Assembly (NCBI RefSeq): GCF_001625085.1
Contig: NZ_BDAW01000002.1
Span: 1-64,000 of the forward strand
DNA from: Nocardia acidivorans NBRC 108247
GTDB lineage: Bacteria > Actinomycetota > Actinomycetes > Mycobacteriales > Mycobacteriaceae
Reading direction: 5' to 3'
Length of the DNA stretch: 64,000 bases
The position numbers and the translations under genes are program-made. Each line of letters opens with the position of its first letter. Positions within the stretch are counted from its first letter, which is position 1. This document shows, one piece after another, positions 16,697-25,475 of this stretch. The notes beneath the pieces are model-generated. The model was not told the origin of the DNA, made no database searches, and saw nothing but the letters and a program-made list of their open reading frames with translations.

Positions 16697-19600
16697 CTAT
16701 TGCCTGCGCGGCGGAATGTTCTTGAAACTCAAGGTGTCCACCACTATGCCGTCCACCATGTACTCGACATCGATATAGGCCGGGGTCCGCATATTCGGTG
16801 AGTGCGGGTCGTAGTCGAGGTCGATGCGCACCCGGAGAACGGGCGGCGGATCCTGTCCGAGCAGATGCTCCCAATGCCCTTCGAGCCTGCGCCAGTTGTC
16901 CAATGGCGTTGTCTCACCCGGATCCTGATTCAAGCTGGCGAGCATCGGCACCATATTGATCGCCTCGCCGGGGCCGCCGAATTCGGTGCCGAACAGATGT
17001 CCGCCGTCGAAGGTGACGGCCGCGTACAGAATGACCTCGGACAGGGACGGGGTTCGACCGAACTGGGCCGTGAACTGGTCGACGATATCCTTGTTGATCG
17101 CCGCGTATTCCCTACCGCCGACATGGCCGATCGGGGTTTGATCGGGTCCGCGGCGGCCCTCGTCGGAGCCGAACAGATCCAGCTTGCCCTGGGCGAGCAC
17201 GACGCGGCCCTGGGCATCGGTGGTGTAGTGGAAGCGTTCGTCGACCGAATAGGACGCCTCGGGGAACGGCCGTTTCAGGTCGGGGTTGAAACCGTCGCCG
17301 ATCATGCGGCGCTGCGCGGTATCGCGGGACTGCCTGCGCCCGGAATCGGTGTGCACCTCGTGGATATGGCCGTCGGGGCCGGTGATGAACAGGCCGCGAT
17401 CGCGTCCGGCCCGGTCGGTGACGCGATAGGCGGTGTCCGCCTCGAGCTTGATCGGCGCGCCGGTGCGCTCGTCCCGCCCGAAAGGCCTGCGCCGCTTGGG
17501 CGCGAGCGCGTCATCGGCCTCGACCGTGACGACCGGCCGGTTGCCCACCAGTTCCTCGTAACCGCGCCGGTGCGGTTCGTCGGCGGCGAACATATCGTCG
17601 CGGAAGGCGCTGCGGTCTCTGGCGCCCTCCGGGGTGAGACCGTGCTTGTCCGCGTCGGGTGTGCCGGGTGCGAAACCGTCCTGTGCCGCAGTGGTTCTGG
17701 TGCCGTCGGGACGGTGGATCTGCCATTCGCCATCGGGTGGGATGCGCGGGCGGCGGTTGCCGTCGGGACCGATATCGGCGGTGCTGGCGTACACCCGGCC
17801 GTGCTCATCGGTCCACACCGGCTTGGTGGCCGCCAGCACGTCCACGCCGAGCGCGGTCGAGAGCCGACTCGCGAAATCGTTGGCGGAGGCGTCGCAGCCG
17901 ATGACACGCAGCGGAGTCGTGCCGTCCCAGTCACTGCGGCGCACCAGGTCGGCGTACTGCTCCGGGGTGTAGGTCCGATCTCCGATGCGGGCATTGCCGT
18001 CCTCGGTGATGTGCACGTCGGCGCTGAAGTAGCCGGGGTCGTGCGGAACTCGGCGGGCGAGATCGGCCATGGCGGGATCGTCCCCGTGATGGGCGATACC
18101 GGCATCGGTTCGCTCGCCGTAGCGGTCGGCCTCGTCCAGGGCCGGATCGTGGTCGGGGGTGGTCACCTCCGGCGGCGGGACATTCTCGTTCTCGTGCTGT
18201 GTCGCAACGCTTTCGGCGTTGGGCCGGTGCGGGTCGGTCCGCCGCAGAATCTCGGCCGGATCGGTCCCGTTGCGGGCCTCCAGGCGCAGCGCGGCCAGGC
18301 GGTGTGCGGGGGAGCCGCCCTCGGGTGGGAGTGGGGCGGCATCGTGCAGGCGGTCCCGGTATTCGCGGTGGTCGAATGCCGGATCGTGCACCAATTCCGT
18401 TGCCAGTTCCCGCAATCGGGGCACATCGGGATGATCACCGAGCCGGGTCAGATCCGATTCCAGATGCCAGGGCGTCATCTCCCTGTCGATCTCGGCCATG
18501 GTCCGATCCGCCCACATGACCACCGGTTCCCGATTCGGGCTGAAGCGGATGAGCGGCTCATGACCGGTCTCGGGATTCGGATCCCACTGGTGCTCGGCGA
18601 TGATCTTCTCGTAATTGCGCGCCCGCTGATATTCGTTGGCGGGCTCCCAATACAGGTGCGGACCATGCTGAATGCCCGCGTCCAGACGGGCGAGCCGCTG
18701 TTCGTGTGCGGCGAGTTCGGCAGGGGTCAAACGGGTTCCGTCGGCGTGGCGCATATCGAACAGGTCGTGATCGCCGGTCACCGGTCTGTACTCGCCGTCG
18801 ACGCGGCCCTCCAGGATGCCCTTGGAGGTGATCTGGAATTTGCCCTGTTCGATCAGGTTCCGCATGTAGTCGCGATAGGCCTCGAAATCGTTCTCGCGGT
18901 CGGTGAGTCGCTTCTCCAGCTTCGCCATATCCTCCGGCGATACGGTGTCGGGATCGGGCAGTCGCAGCTGTCCGGGCTCGAATCGGCCGACCAGGCCCTT
19001 GGACTCGGCGGGCGCGCCCAGGGCGATATCCGCGTCATTGATCGTCTTGTCCTTGATGGCCATGGGTTTCGGCATCGCGCCGTCTTGCAGGTGCCGCACC
19101 GCATCGGGATTCGTCGGCCGCACATCGATCTGCAGATTGTGCTGATCGGCGTAAGCCTGGATCTTCCGCTGATTCTGCTCCGGAATGCCGTAGGTGGATT
19201 CGATCTCGGCCGGATGCGCCTCGACCGGATCGGGCGCCGGGTGGTATTCGATGACCATGCGATGCTCGGGCAGCGGGCGTGCGAAACCCGCCATGCGCCG
19301 GGTATCGAGGTTATTGCTGGCCCCGGCGTCGATCGTGTAGTCGTAATCGTCATTGCCGTCGCCCTCGAAATGGGTCAGCTCCACCACGCGGAAGGGATTG
19401 GCGCGGTCGCCGTAGTGCGCCTCGAGCGCCTGCCACAGCTTGGTGCCGAGAATATGCCCGCGATCGCCCGGGGTGCCGTTCTCCTCCTGCGGCTTCATAT
19501 CCCACTGCACTTCGATGCGCCCGCCCGGAACCATCGCATCGGCCAGCGCGGCGGCCATCGGGTGGTAGGCGGCGTCGGGCAGTTCGGCGCTGACATTGTT

Positions 19601-22600
19601 GATGTAGACGCGCGCGATCCGGCCATTGCCGGGGCCGGCGAGAATATGGCCGTCGAAGAGCAGATTGCCGAAGAGCATGACGCTGCCGGGCGCGGTGATC
19701 GGTCCCGGATCGAGAATGCCGAGATCGCGGCGGCGCTGACCGGCGATCGGGAATTCCGAGGCCAGTTCGGTCTTGATGATCAGCCCGCCGCCGGAGCGAT
19801 CGGCCGCCGGGGTCAGATCGACCGCGAAGGCGCTGCGGCCGACGCCGACATCGACGGTATGCCCGCCGTCGACCGCGGCCTGTACCGTGGGGCGCTGCCG
19901 TAGCGGAATGCGGGTGTCATCGTCGCCGAAGGCGTTCTGCTGCAACGGCAGTCGATGCTGCGGCTGCGGTCTCGGCAGCACGTCGACCGCCGATTTGCCG
20001 TCCACCGCATCGTGTACGACCACGGTGTACTCGGCATTGACCCCGTTCTCGGCCGCGCCCCGATTGGCGCTGTCGATATCGCGCAGGAAATCCCCGAGCG
20101 TGGTGGGCCTGCCGTCGACCATGAGCGCGCCCGTCGCATGGTCCAGTACGCCGGTGATGTGATCCGGGCCTCGGCCGAAAGCCTCTGCCGCCTCATGCAT
20201 TCGAGCGAAGTTCTGCGGTCCGAACGCCTCCCTGAAGTTCTCCGGGGTGGAGCTCTCGAAGGCATTGAGCGCGTGGTGCAGCGCCCGCGCTCGCTCGGGT
20301 CCACTCAGACTCGGGTCGTTGATCACCGCATTGATCGGATTCAGTGCCGCGAGCAGTCCCGGCACCATTCGCCGCGCGGCCTTCGCGTCCGGCTCGAACA
20401 GCGGATCGAACAGCCGTCGCGACTGTTCCTCCCGCATCCGGCCGTCGAGCCCCTGTCGCTCCGCGGTCACCACATCATCGGCGTGCGGACCGGTCAGGTG
20501 CTGCGCCAATTGCGCCAGATGCTGGTCGGCCGCCTGGTCGAATTGCGGATCGGTCAGCTGCGGATCGAAAGTGGGCCGCCGCGACAGCGCGCCATCCTGT
20601 TCGAGTTGCCAGCGCCGCGCCAGCTCCGGATCATGCGCGCGCAACAACTCTCGCGCTGTATCGCCTTGCGCGGGAACGGGTTCCGCCGGAGCTGTTTCGG
20701 CAGGTGCGGTGCGGCCCGGTTTCGGATCGGCGGCCGCACCGTCGGGTTGCGTGGTTGTGGTGTGCGCCGGATCGCTCAGTCCGAGGCGGTCGGTGAGGGC
20801 GCGCAGATCCGCGCGCAGGCGTGGAAGTTCCTGTGCGCGAGCGGGGTCGAAGGTCGCGGCGTCGATTTGGGCTGTCAGCACGCGCAATTCGGCGAAGCGA
20901 CCGGCGAGGTGGGGGGTGAGCTGATCGGGGCGATCGTTGTTCCGGTCGATATCGGGATCGAGCGATATCCGCGGGTCCAGACCGAGTCGGATCTCGGCCA
21001 ACTCGTGCGCCACCGCGCGCACGACATCCTCGTCGCGGGCGTGTGGTGACACCCGCACGTCGTAGCCGGAACCATCGGGGCGAGCGTGGAATTCGGCGAC
21101 CGCGCCATCCCTCGTCGGGCCGACCCGGACGGTGACGGTGCCGTGCTCGCCGGGGAGGACGAAGTGGTGCTGATCGCGATTGAATGCGACGTCCTCCGGG
21201 GTGATCAAGCCCAGATTTGCCTTGATCTCCTCGCGTAGGAAGTCCGGGTCGAGCTCATCCCCGGGCCGCGCCTCGCCGTTGTAATCGCCGATCGGGGTGG
21301 ACTGACCGTGCTCGGGCGGCCTGCGCTCGCCGCGGGAGTCGCTCGGCAGACCCGATCGGCCCGGACCCTGCTGGGCCGACGGATCATGCACCGGAACGGG
21401 CACGATACCGGCGGTCGCCGCGTCGGCGGAATCCTCGCTGCCCCGGTGCGTTTCGCCGAGCGGAGCCGGTTCTTCCGCTCGGCCGTCCGTGGGCGGGTGG
21501 GCGGCCTCGATGCGCTCACCATGCACATCGGTCGGGTGACCGGTGTTATCGGTGGGATGCCCCGCCATGTCGATGGGGTGTCCGGCGTCGGCATGCGCGT
21601 TGGCGGTGTCACCGTGCCGGTCGACGTGCTCCGTCGAATCCGTGGCCTCGATCCCGGTGCGTCCGGCCTGAACGGGTCCGGCGGTGTGCGCCGGATCGCC
21701 GAGCGCGCTGCGTGTCGCGGTGCTCGGCTGTCCCGCAATGGGTTTGGGGGCCGAACCGTCACCGGGTGCGAGTGGCCGCGCACCCGGAGCGGGCTTGGCG
21801 GTGTCACCGGGCGCGCGGGTATCGCCGCTCTGGCCGGTAGTGGGGTTGGCTCCGGTATTCGGATTCGACGTGCCGCGGGCATCGGGTGCGGCATTGGGGC
21901 TCGTGCTGTTCGGTGCGCCGGTATGTCCCGGGGCAGCGCCCTGGCTCGCACCGGGCGTGGTGCCGATCGCGCCATTTCCGGCGGCACCGGGGGAGGAGCC
22001 GGGCGAGGTGTTCGCCTCGGCCGGATGTGTGCCCTTCCCCTCGGGATTCGACTCGTTCCGCCCCGCGACATCCTCGGACTTGGCCGGGGCGTCATGGCCC
22101 GGTGCCTCCGCGCCGTGCGAATCCGGCGCTGCGCCGGAATCATTCGTATGCCCGCCGGTGTGTTCGCCACCGGGCGTTCGGCTGTCGGGCGAATGCGTCG
22201 CATCCCCGCCGTCGCCGGTCGCGTCGGCGTCCACATCCGGTTTGCCATTGCGGCCGCCGACAGCAGGGGCGTCCCCATTGCGCTGCGGCTGCTCCTGTCG
22301 ATCGTCGGTGGCGGGCGCATCCTTGCCCGCACCGGGATTACCCTCTCCCACAGGCGAACTCGCCGGATGCGTGGCCGGTCCACCGTGCTGTCCGGAATCG
22401 CCGGTGCCGCCGGGCTGTTGACCGGCCGAATTACTCCCGCCAGCGCCTCGCTGCGCGGGATCGGTCGATCCGTCCGGGCGCTGCCCGGTATCGGCGCGCT
22501 GACCACCCGAATCTGTTGTCGCACCGGGCGTCCGGGGATTGGTCTCGGCCCCGCTGTGCACCGGTGCATTGAAGTTCGCCGGTGCGCTCCCGTCATTCGG

Positions 22601-23563
22601 CGAGCCCACCGGCCGTCCGCCGAAATCGGTATGCCCCGCGTATCCGTGCAGCGCGCTGGGCCCGGCCCCGGAGAACGCCCCGCCGGTCAGCGACCGCGGA
22701 TCGAATTCCCAATTGCCGGTGAGCAATCCGCCACCCAGCCAGGCGCCACCCGCTCCGGCCGCACCCGCACCCAATCCGGTGAGCGCACCATTGAACGCGC
22801 CGCGCCGGCCGCCCATATTCGTCGGCAGGAAATGATGCGCTCCGAATCCGAAGGCCCCGCCGGTGCCGCCCGCGATCGCGGAGATGGCGGCATTGCTGCC
22901 TATTGCGCCCCAGTCGTACCCATCGGTGTGCCCGGTCTGCTGCTGAATGGTCTGCACCAGGAATTCCTGCGAAGTCCCCTGCAGCGCTTCGACGAACGCC
23001 TCCTGCCCGATCTCGTAGACCAGTTTGGGGATGATCCGCTTGAGCACCTGATTGGTAATTCGGTCGGCGAGCGCGTGGGTAATCCGATTCGCGAGTTGCT
23101 CACCGAGTTCCCGGAACATCACCCGCGCCGTCGCGAAGATGGTTCCCTCGAGTGCGGGTGCGAATGGGCCGGTCGCCGCGGCCCAGGCGAGTTCGGCCAC
23201 CAACCAGGCGCCGGCGATATAGAAATTCAGTTTCGCCGATTGCAGTTGATCGCCCATACCGTCGGCGGCCGCGGCCAGCGCGCGATAGTTCTCGCCGATC
23301 TCCTTGATCGAACCGTGGTGCTCGGGCCCCTGGCCATCGCGCAGCGGGAGCAGCCACTGCAAGATCTTCTCCCCGCCCGTCCCGTCGGGATAGGCGTCGC
23401 CGAGCCCGCTGATCAGGTGGTCGAGATCGGCTCGCAGGTCGTCGACCTGTCCGGCCACATCCTCGAGATCGCGCCCCATCTGCCACATGAGGTCTTCATT
23501 GCCGTGCGGCCAATCCGAGCCGACCAGCCATTCCAACCACTCCAGCCAGGACGGAAACTCCAT
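16697..23563 (-). CDS. CpnT-type polymorphic toxin with C-terminal nuclease
   Basis: 2288 residues from ATG 23563 (a GTG two codons earlier is possible). Residues 1-100 are a CpnT/WXG100-like N-terminal domain (GSDWPHGNEDLMWQMG), followed by Ala/Gly-rich hydrophobic segments to about 330. A Pro/Gly/Asp/His-rich linker runs to about 800. A SLTP/QLTPHL-type element shared with the other toxin lies near 870. An alpha/beta region at about 1280-1430 (GGRIEVQWDMKP) is of uncertain fold. A domain at about 1820-1975 with RVIGCDAS (Cys1890) is shared with the other toxin. The last 150 residues have DGGHLFGTEFGG (His2189) followed by an Asn-containing INMVP and LNQ, as in Endonuclea_NS_2-type DNA/RNA nucleases. 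YezG immunity follows. Export by an ESX system is inferred from the N-terminus. Confidence 0.85.
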   Translation of the reverse strand: MEFPSWLEWLEWLVGSDWPHGNEDLMWQMGRDLEDVAGQVDDLRADLDHLISGLGDAYPDGTGGEKILQWLLPLRDGQGPEHHGSIKEIGENYRALAAAADGMGDQLQSAKLNFYIAGAWLVAELAWAAATGPFAPALEGTIFATARVMFRELGEQLANRITHALADRITNQVLKRIIPKLVYEIGQEAFVEALQGTSQEFLVQTIQQQTGHTDGYDWGAIGSNAAISAIAGGTGGAFGFGAHHFLPTNMGGRRGAFNGALTGLGAGAAGAGGAWLGGGLLTGNWEFDPRSLTGGAFSGAGPSALHGYAGHTDFGGRPVGSPNDGSAPANFNAPVHSGAETNPRTPGATTDSGGQRADTGQRPDGSTDPAQRGAGGSNSAGQQPGGTGDSGQHGGPATHPASSPVGEGNPGAGKDAPATDDRQEQPQRNGDAPAVGGRNGKPDVDADATGDGGDATHSPDSRTPGGEHTGGHTNDSGAAPDSHGAEAPGHDAPAKSEDVAGRNESNPEGKGTHPAEANTSPGSSPGAAGNGAIGTTPGASQGAAPGHTGAPNSTSPNAAPDARGTSNPNTGANPTTGQSGDTRAPGDTAKPAPGARPLAPGDGSAPKPIAGQPSTATRSALGDPAHTAGPVQAGRTGIEATDSTEHVDRHGDTANAHADAGHPIDMAGHPTDNTGHPTDVHGERIEAAHPPTDGRAEEPAPLGETHRGSEDSADAATAGIVPVPVHDPSAQQGPGRSGLPSDSRGERRPPEHGQSTPIGDYNGEARPGDELDPDFLREEIKANLGLITPEDVAFNRDQHHFVLPGEHGTVTVRVGPTRDGAVAEFHARPDGSGYDVRVSPHARDEDVVRAVAHELAEIRLGLDPRISLDPDIDRNNDRPDQLTPHLAGRFAELRVLTAQIDAATFDPARAQELPRLRADLRALTDRLGLSDPAHTTTTQPDGAAADPKPGRTAPAETAPAEPVPAQGDTARELLRAHDPELARRWQLEQDGALSRRPTFDPQLTDPQFDQAADQHLAQLAQHLTGPHADDVVTAERQGLDGRMREEQSRRLFDPLFEPDAKAARRMVPGLLAALNPINAVINDPSLSGPERARALHHALNAFESSTPENFREAFGPQNFARMHEAAEAFGRGPDHITGVLDHATGALMVDGRPTTLGDFLRDIDSANRGAAENGVNAEYTVVVHDAVDGKSAVDVLPRPQPQHRLPLQQNAFGDDDTRIPLRQRPTVQAAVDGGHTVDVGVGRSAFAVDLTPAADRSGGGLIIKTELASEFPIAGQRRRDLGILDPGPITAPGSVMLFGNLLFDGHILAGPGNGRIARVYINNVSAELPDAAYHPMAAALADAMVPGGRIEVQWDMKPQEENGTPGDRGHILGTKLWQALEAHYGDRANPFRVVELTHFEGDGNDDYDYTIDAGASNNLDTRRMAGFARPLPEHRMVIEYHPAPDPVEAHPAEIESTYGIPEQNQRKIQAYADQHNLQIDVRPTNPDAVRHLQDGAMPKPMAIKDKTINDADIALGAPAESKGLVGRFEPGQLRLPDPDTVSPEDMAKLEKRLTDRENDFEAYRDYMRNLIEQGKFQITSKGILEGRVDGEYRPVTGDHDLFDMRHADGTRLTPAELAAHEQRLARLDAGIQHGPHLYWEPANEYQRARNYEKIIAEHQWDPNPETGHEPLIRFSPNREPVVMWADRTMAEIDREMTPWHLESDLTRLGDHPDVPRLRELATELVHDPAFDHREYRDRLHDAAPLPPEGGSPAHRLAALRLEARNGTDPAEILRRTDPHRPNAESVATQHENENVPPPEVTTPDHDPALDEADRYGERTDAGIAHHGDDPAMADLARRVPHDPGYFSADVHITEDGNARIGDRTYTPEQYADLVRRSDWDGTTPLRVIGCDASANDFASRLSTALGVDVLAATKPVWTDEHGRVYASTADIGPDGNRRPRIPPDGEWQIHRPDGTRTTAAQDGFAPGTPDADKHGLTPEGARDRSAFRDDMFAADEPHRRGYEELVGNRPVVTVEADDALAPKRRRPFGRDERTGAPIKLEADTAYRVTDRAGRDRGLFITGPDGHIHEVHTDSGRRQSRDTAQRRMIGDGFNPDLKRPFPEASYSVDERFHYTTDAQGRVVLAQGKLDLFGSDEGRRGPDQTPIGHVGGREYAAINKDIVDQFTAQFGRTPSLSEVILYAAVTFDGGHLFGTEFGGPGEAINMVPMLASLNQDPGETTPLDNWRRLEGHWEHLLGQDPPPVLRVRIDLDYDPHSPNMRTPAYIDVEYMVDGIVVDTLSFKNIPPRRQ

Positions 23564-23812
23564 CGCCACAGCACACCCCGGTGGTCGGTTCCGATCTTGG
23601 TGGGATCGACTGTGCCACAACGATGCAAGCGAACTCAATATGAACGGAGAATGAAAGCCGCTGGCGTACGGCATCTCCGCGTCGTCCGAGCGCGTTGGAA
23701 AGTTCATCGGATGGTCGGTGTATCGGGGTGGTGACGCGTCCCGAGCTGTCTCGCACCATGTCCTGAACCGCTGTGTGACAGGTGATATTGTCCCGCCCGG
23801 AAGGGAGTTCGC
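23564..23812. promoter_or_regulatory. Divergent intergenic region, toxin / zinc-ribbon gene
   Basis: 249 bases between divergent starts. It must hold promoters for both the minus-strand toxin and the plus-strand 219-aa gene. I see no convincing -35/-10 pair. The plus gene has aagggag before its ATG; the toxin has only a weak gggg site. Confidence 0.4.
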
Positions 23813-24472
23813 ATGGGTGAAATACCAGGTGCGCGGGCCGAACTGGACCGGCTGGGCAGTGTGCTGCGCGCGCAATTGGTCGATCTCATCGCGGCATTGA
23901 CTCCCGAGGCGGATCTGACGCTGCTCTTCCTCGACGAACCCTCCGTCACCGATTGGCATGAACCACTCACATACCGCTATTCGACAACTTTCCGCGGGCA
24001 GCGCGACACGGAGGTGAGCGCCGAGGACACCGTGCGCCGGGCGGCCGCCATGCTGGCGAACGCCGGGTGGGAGGTTTCGGAGTCCCGCGAGGTGAATCGC
24101 ACTCTGGTAACCGGATATTCGAATGGCAATATCCTCGAGATCCGGGTACCGGACCAGGTGCCGACGGTGCTGTTCAGCGCCGGAACCCCCGCCATGGCCC
24201 TGGCCACCGTCGCCGAGCCGGAGTGGCCGGATCCGGTGCGCACGGCCACGACGCTCTCCTCGCGCCATGTGCTCTGCTACGAATGCGACGGCCTCGGTCG
24301 CTGTCCGGAATGCGGTGGGCGCGGCTGGGTCTCCGATACCGCGTCCGGGCGGGTGACCTGCCCGGAGTGCTCGGGCGGACGCCTATGCCCGATCTGCCAG
24401 GGCGCCGGGCAATTGGCGATCTCGCGATTGCAGCCGTTCCAGCGCCGTTTCTACCCGGATCTGACCGAGTAG
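23813..24472 (+). CDS. Zinc-ribbon conserved hypothetical protein
   Basis: 219 residues; ATG with aagggag upstream. The first 150 residues are alpha/beta without a known motif. Residues about 155-205 carry four Cys-x-x-Cys pairs with Gly spacing (CYECDGLGRCPECGGRGW and, later, CPECSGGRLCPICQGAG), the pattern of DnaJ-type zinc-binding modules. There is no J domain, so it is not DnaJ. It is divergent from the toxin gene and its stop is one base away from the convergent YbaB-like gene. Zinc binding is strongly suggested; a chaperone-like or substrate-binding role is inference. Confidence 0.75.
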   Translation: MGEIPGARAELDRLGSVLRAQLVDLIAALTPEADLTLLFLDEPSVTDWHEPLTYRYSTTFRGQRDTEVSAEDTVRRAAAMLANAGWEVSESREVNRTLVTGYSNGNILEIRVPDQVPTVLFSAGTPAMALATVAEPEWPDPVRTATTLSSRHVLCYECDGLGRCPECGGRGWVSDTASGRVTCPECSGGRLCPICQGAGQLAISRLQPFQRRFYPDLTE

Positions 24473-24473
24473 T

Positions 24474-24986
24474 TCACCAGCCGCTGCTGGTTGGACCCGA
24501 ATTGTCCCGGGTGGAATGCCAATCCTCGTAATCCACCGCATCGGTGAATTCCGGTGCGGGTTCGGCCTTTTGCGCGAGCCGTTCCTTGGCCAGCGGCGGC
24601 GCGAGCGAGGCGGGTTCGATGACGGGTGCCTGCGATTCGAGATCGGGCATACCCTCGAAAAGCTCGGACAGCCTCGGCATCTTGGCCCGCCTGTCACTGA
24701 GCGGCCGCAACAACTCCTCGGTCTGGCGCCGCATATCGGCCGAAGCCCGTTGCGCGGCAATGGTCACAGACTTGGCGATCTCGTCATAGCCGATCTCGTC
24801 GATATCGGCGGCGAACTTCGTGGCGATCACAATGCAGTCCGCATTCACCGTCACCGTCACCCGCCCGCTGGTGGCGCTGGCCGTCAACTGGGTTCGCTTG
24901 CGCGATGCCTCGGCGATCTCGCGCATCTGCCGCGAGAACCCCTCCAGAATCGAGGCCGCCTCGGCTTCCCCACGCTCCCTTGCCAA
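24474..24986 (-). CDS. YbaB/EbfC-like protein with C-terminal extension
   Basis: 170 residues; TTG start at 24986, chosen because it gives the same N-terminal length as its paralogue at 28554-29051 (MARERGEAEAAS against MANEFIKGELAS). Residues 1-95 have the YbaB layout: long helix, beta-strands (GRVTVTVNADCIVIATKF), long helix. The tail has RAKMPRLSELFEGMPDLE and a Trp near the end. It starts 8 bases after the WXG-like gene, so it is co-translated. Family members were first described as nucleoid proteins; beside ESX genes they may act as chaperones. Here a loading role for the nearby toxin is a hypothesis. Confidence 0.75.
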   Translation of the reverse strand: MARERGEAEAASILEGFSRQMREIAEASRKRTQLTASATSGRVTVTVNADCIVIATKFAADIDEIGYDEIAKSVTIAAQRASADMRRQTEELLRPLSDRRAKMPRLSELFEGMPDLESQAPVIEPASLAPPLAKERLAQKAEPAPEFTDAVDYEDWHSTRDNSGPTSSGW

Positions 24987-24994
24987 TTCAGCCC

Positions 24995-25309
24995 CTACGT
25001 GAAGCTGTCGGTATTGCGCCGCTCGGTCGCGGCAAGCGATTTGGCCGCCTTGCGCAATCCCGTGGTGAGGTTCCCGAACGAGGTGGAAAGATTCTCGGTG
25101 CCGTCGGCCATATTGTCGGTCCCCGTGCTGAAGCCCTTCGCCCCCTCGGCGAACTTGGCCCCGAATTCGTCATCCCCCCAAGCGGATTGCCCCGGCGACA
25201 CCGCGGTCCGCGCCGCATCGGCGATATGCGCCAGCCGATCCCGAATATCAGCGGCCGTCGCCGAAACCGCCTGTACCCGCCAAGCCTCCGCCCGCAACCG
25301 CCCACCCAT
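24995..25309 (-). CDS. WXG100-like small protein (toxin locus 1)
   Basis: 104 residues from ATG 25309 with ggaagg 6 bases upstream. Two helices surround SAWGDDEFGAKFAEG. The Trp-Gly turn fits the WXG100 superfamily, in the WGDDxFG form also seen at 29055 (WGGDTYG). No YxxxD/E export motif is visible at the C-terminus. It forms a two-gene unit with the YbaB-like gene. It may be a co-secreted partner of the CpnT-type toxin, by analogy with EsxE/EsxF beside CpnT in M. tuberculosis. Confidence 0.75.
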   Translation of the reverse strand: MGGRLRAEAWRVQAVSATAADIRDRLAHIADAARTAVSPGQSAWGDDEFGAKFAEGAKGFSTGTDNMADGTENLSTSFGNLTTGLRKAAKSLAATERRNTDSFT

Positions 25310-25475
25310 AGCAAGCCTTCCCGAGTCCGCCGCCTATCACATCCAGATCGACTCTGCCACAGCCCAATAGTGAGCACAACATGAACACCGATCCCCATCC
25401 CGTCGACATTCCCGTTCCCCTTTAAGATCAACCGCGGACAAAACCGCTGATCACCCCGCCAGCAAAGGAGTCGCA
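25310..25475. promoter_or_regulatory. Divergent intergenic region, WXG-like / 189-aa gene
   Basis: 166 bases between divergent starts at 25309 (minus) and 25476 (plus). The plus gene has aaaggag 5 bases before its GTG. No clear promoter hexamers were identified. Confidence 0.35.

Noticed and set aside
16802..19903. 1033-codon plus-strand open frame
   Set aside because: Antisense to the nuclease toxin, whose frame has clear domains and a paralogue. The plus frame has no motif or ribosome-binding site.
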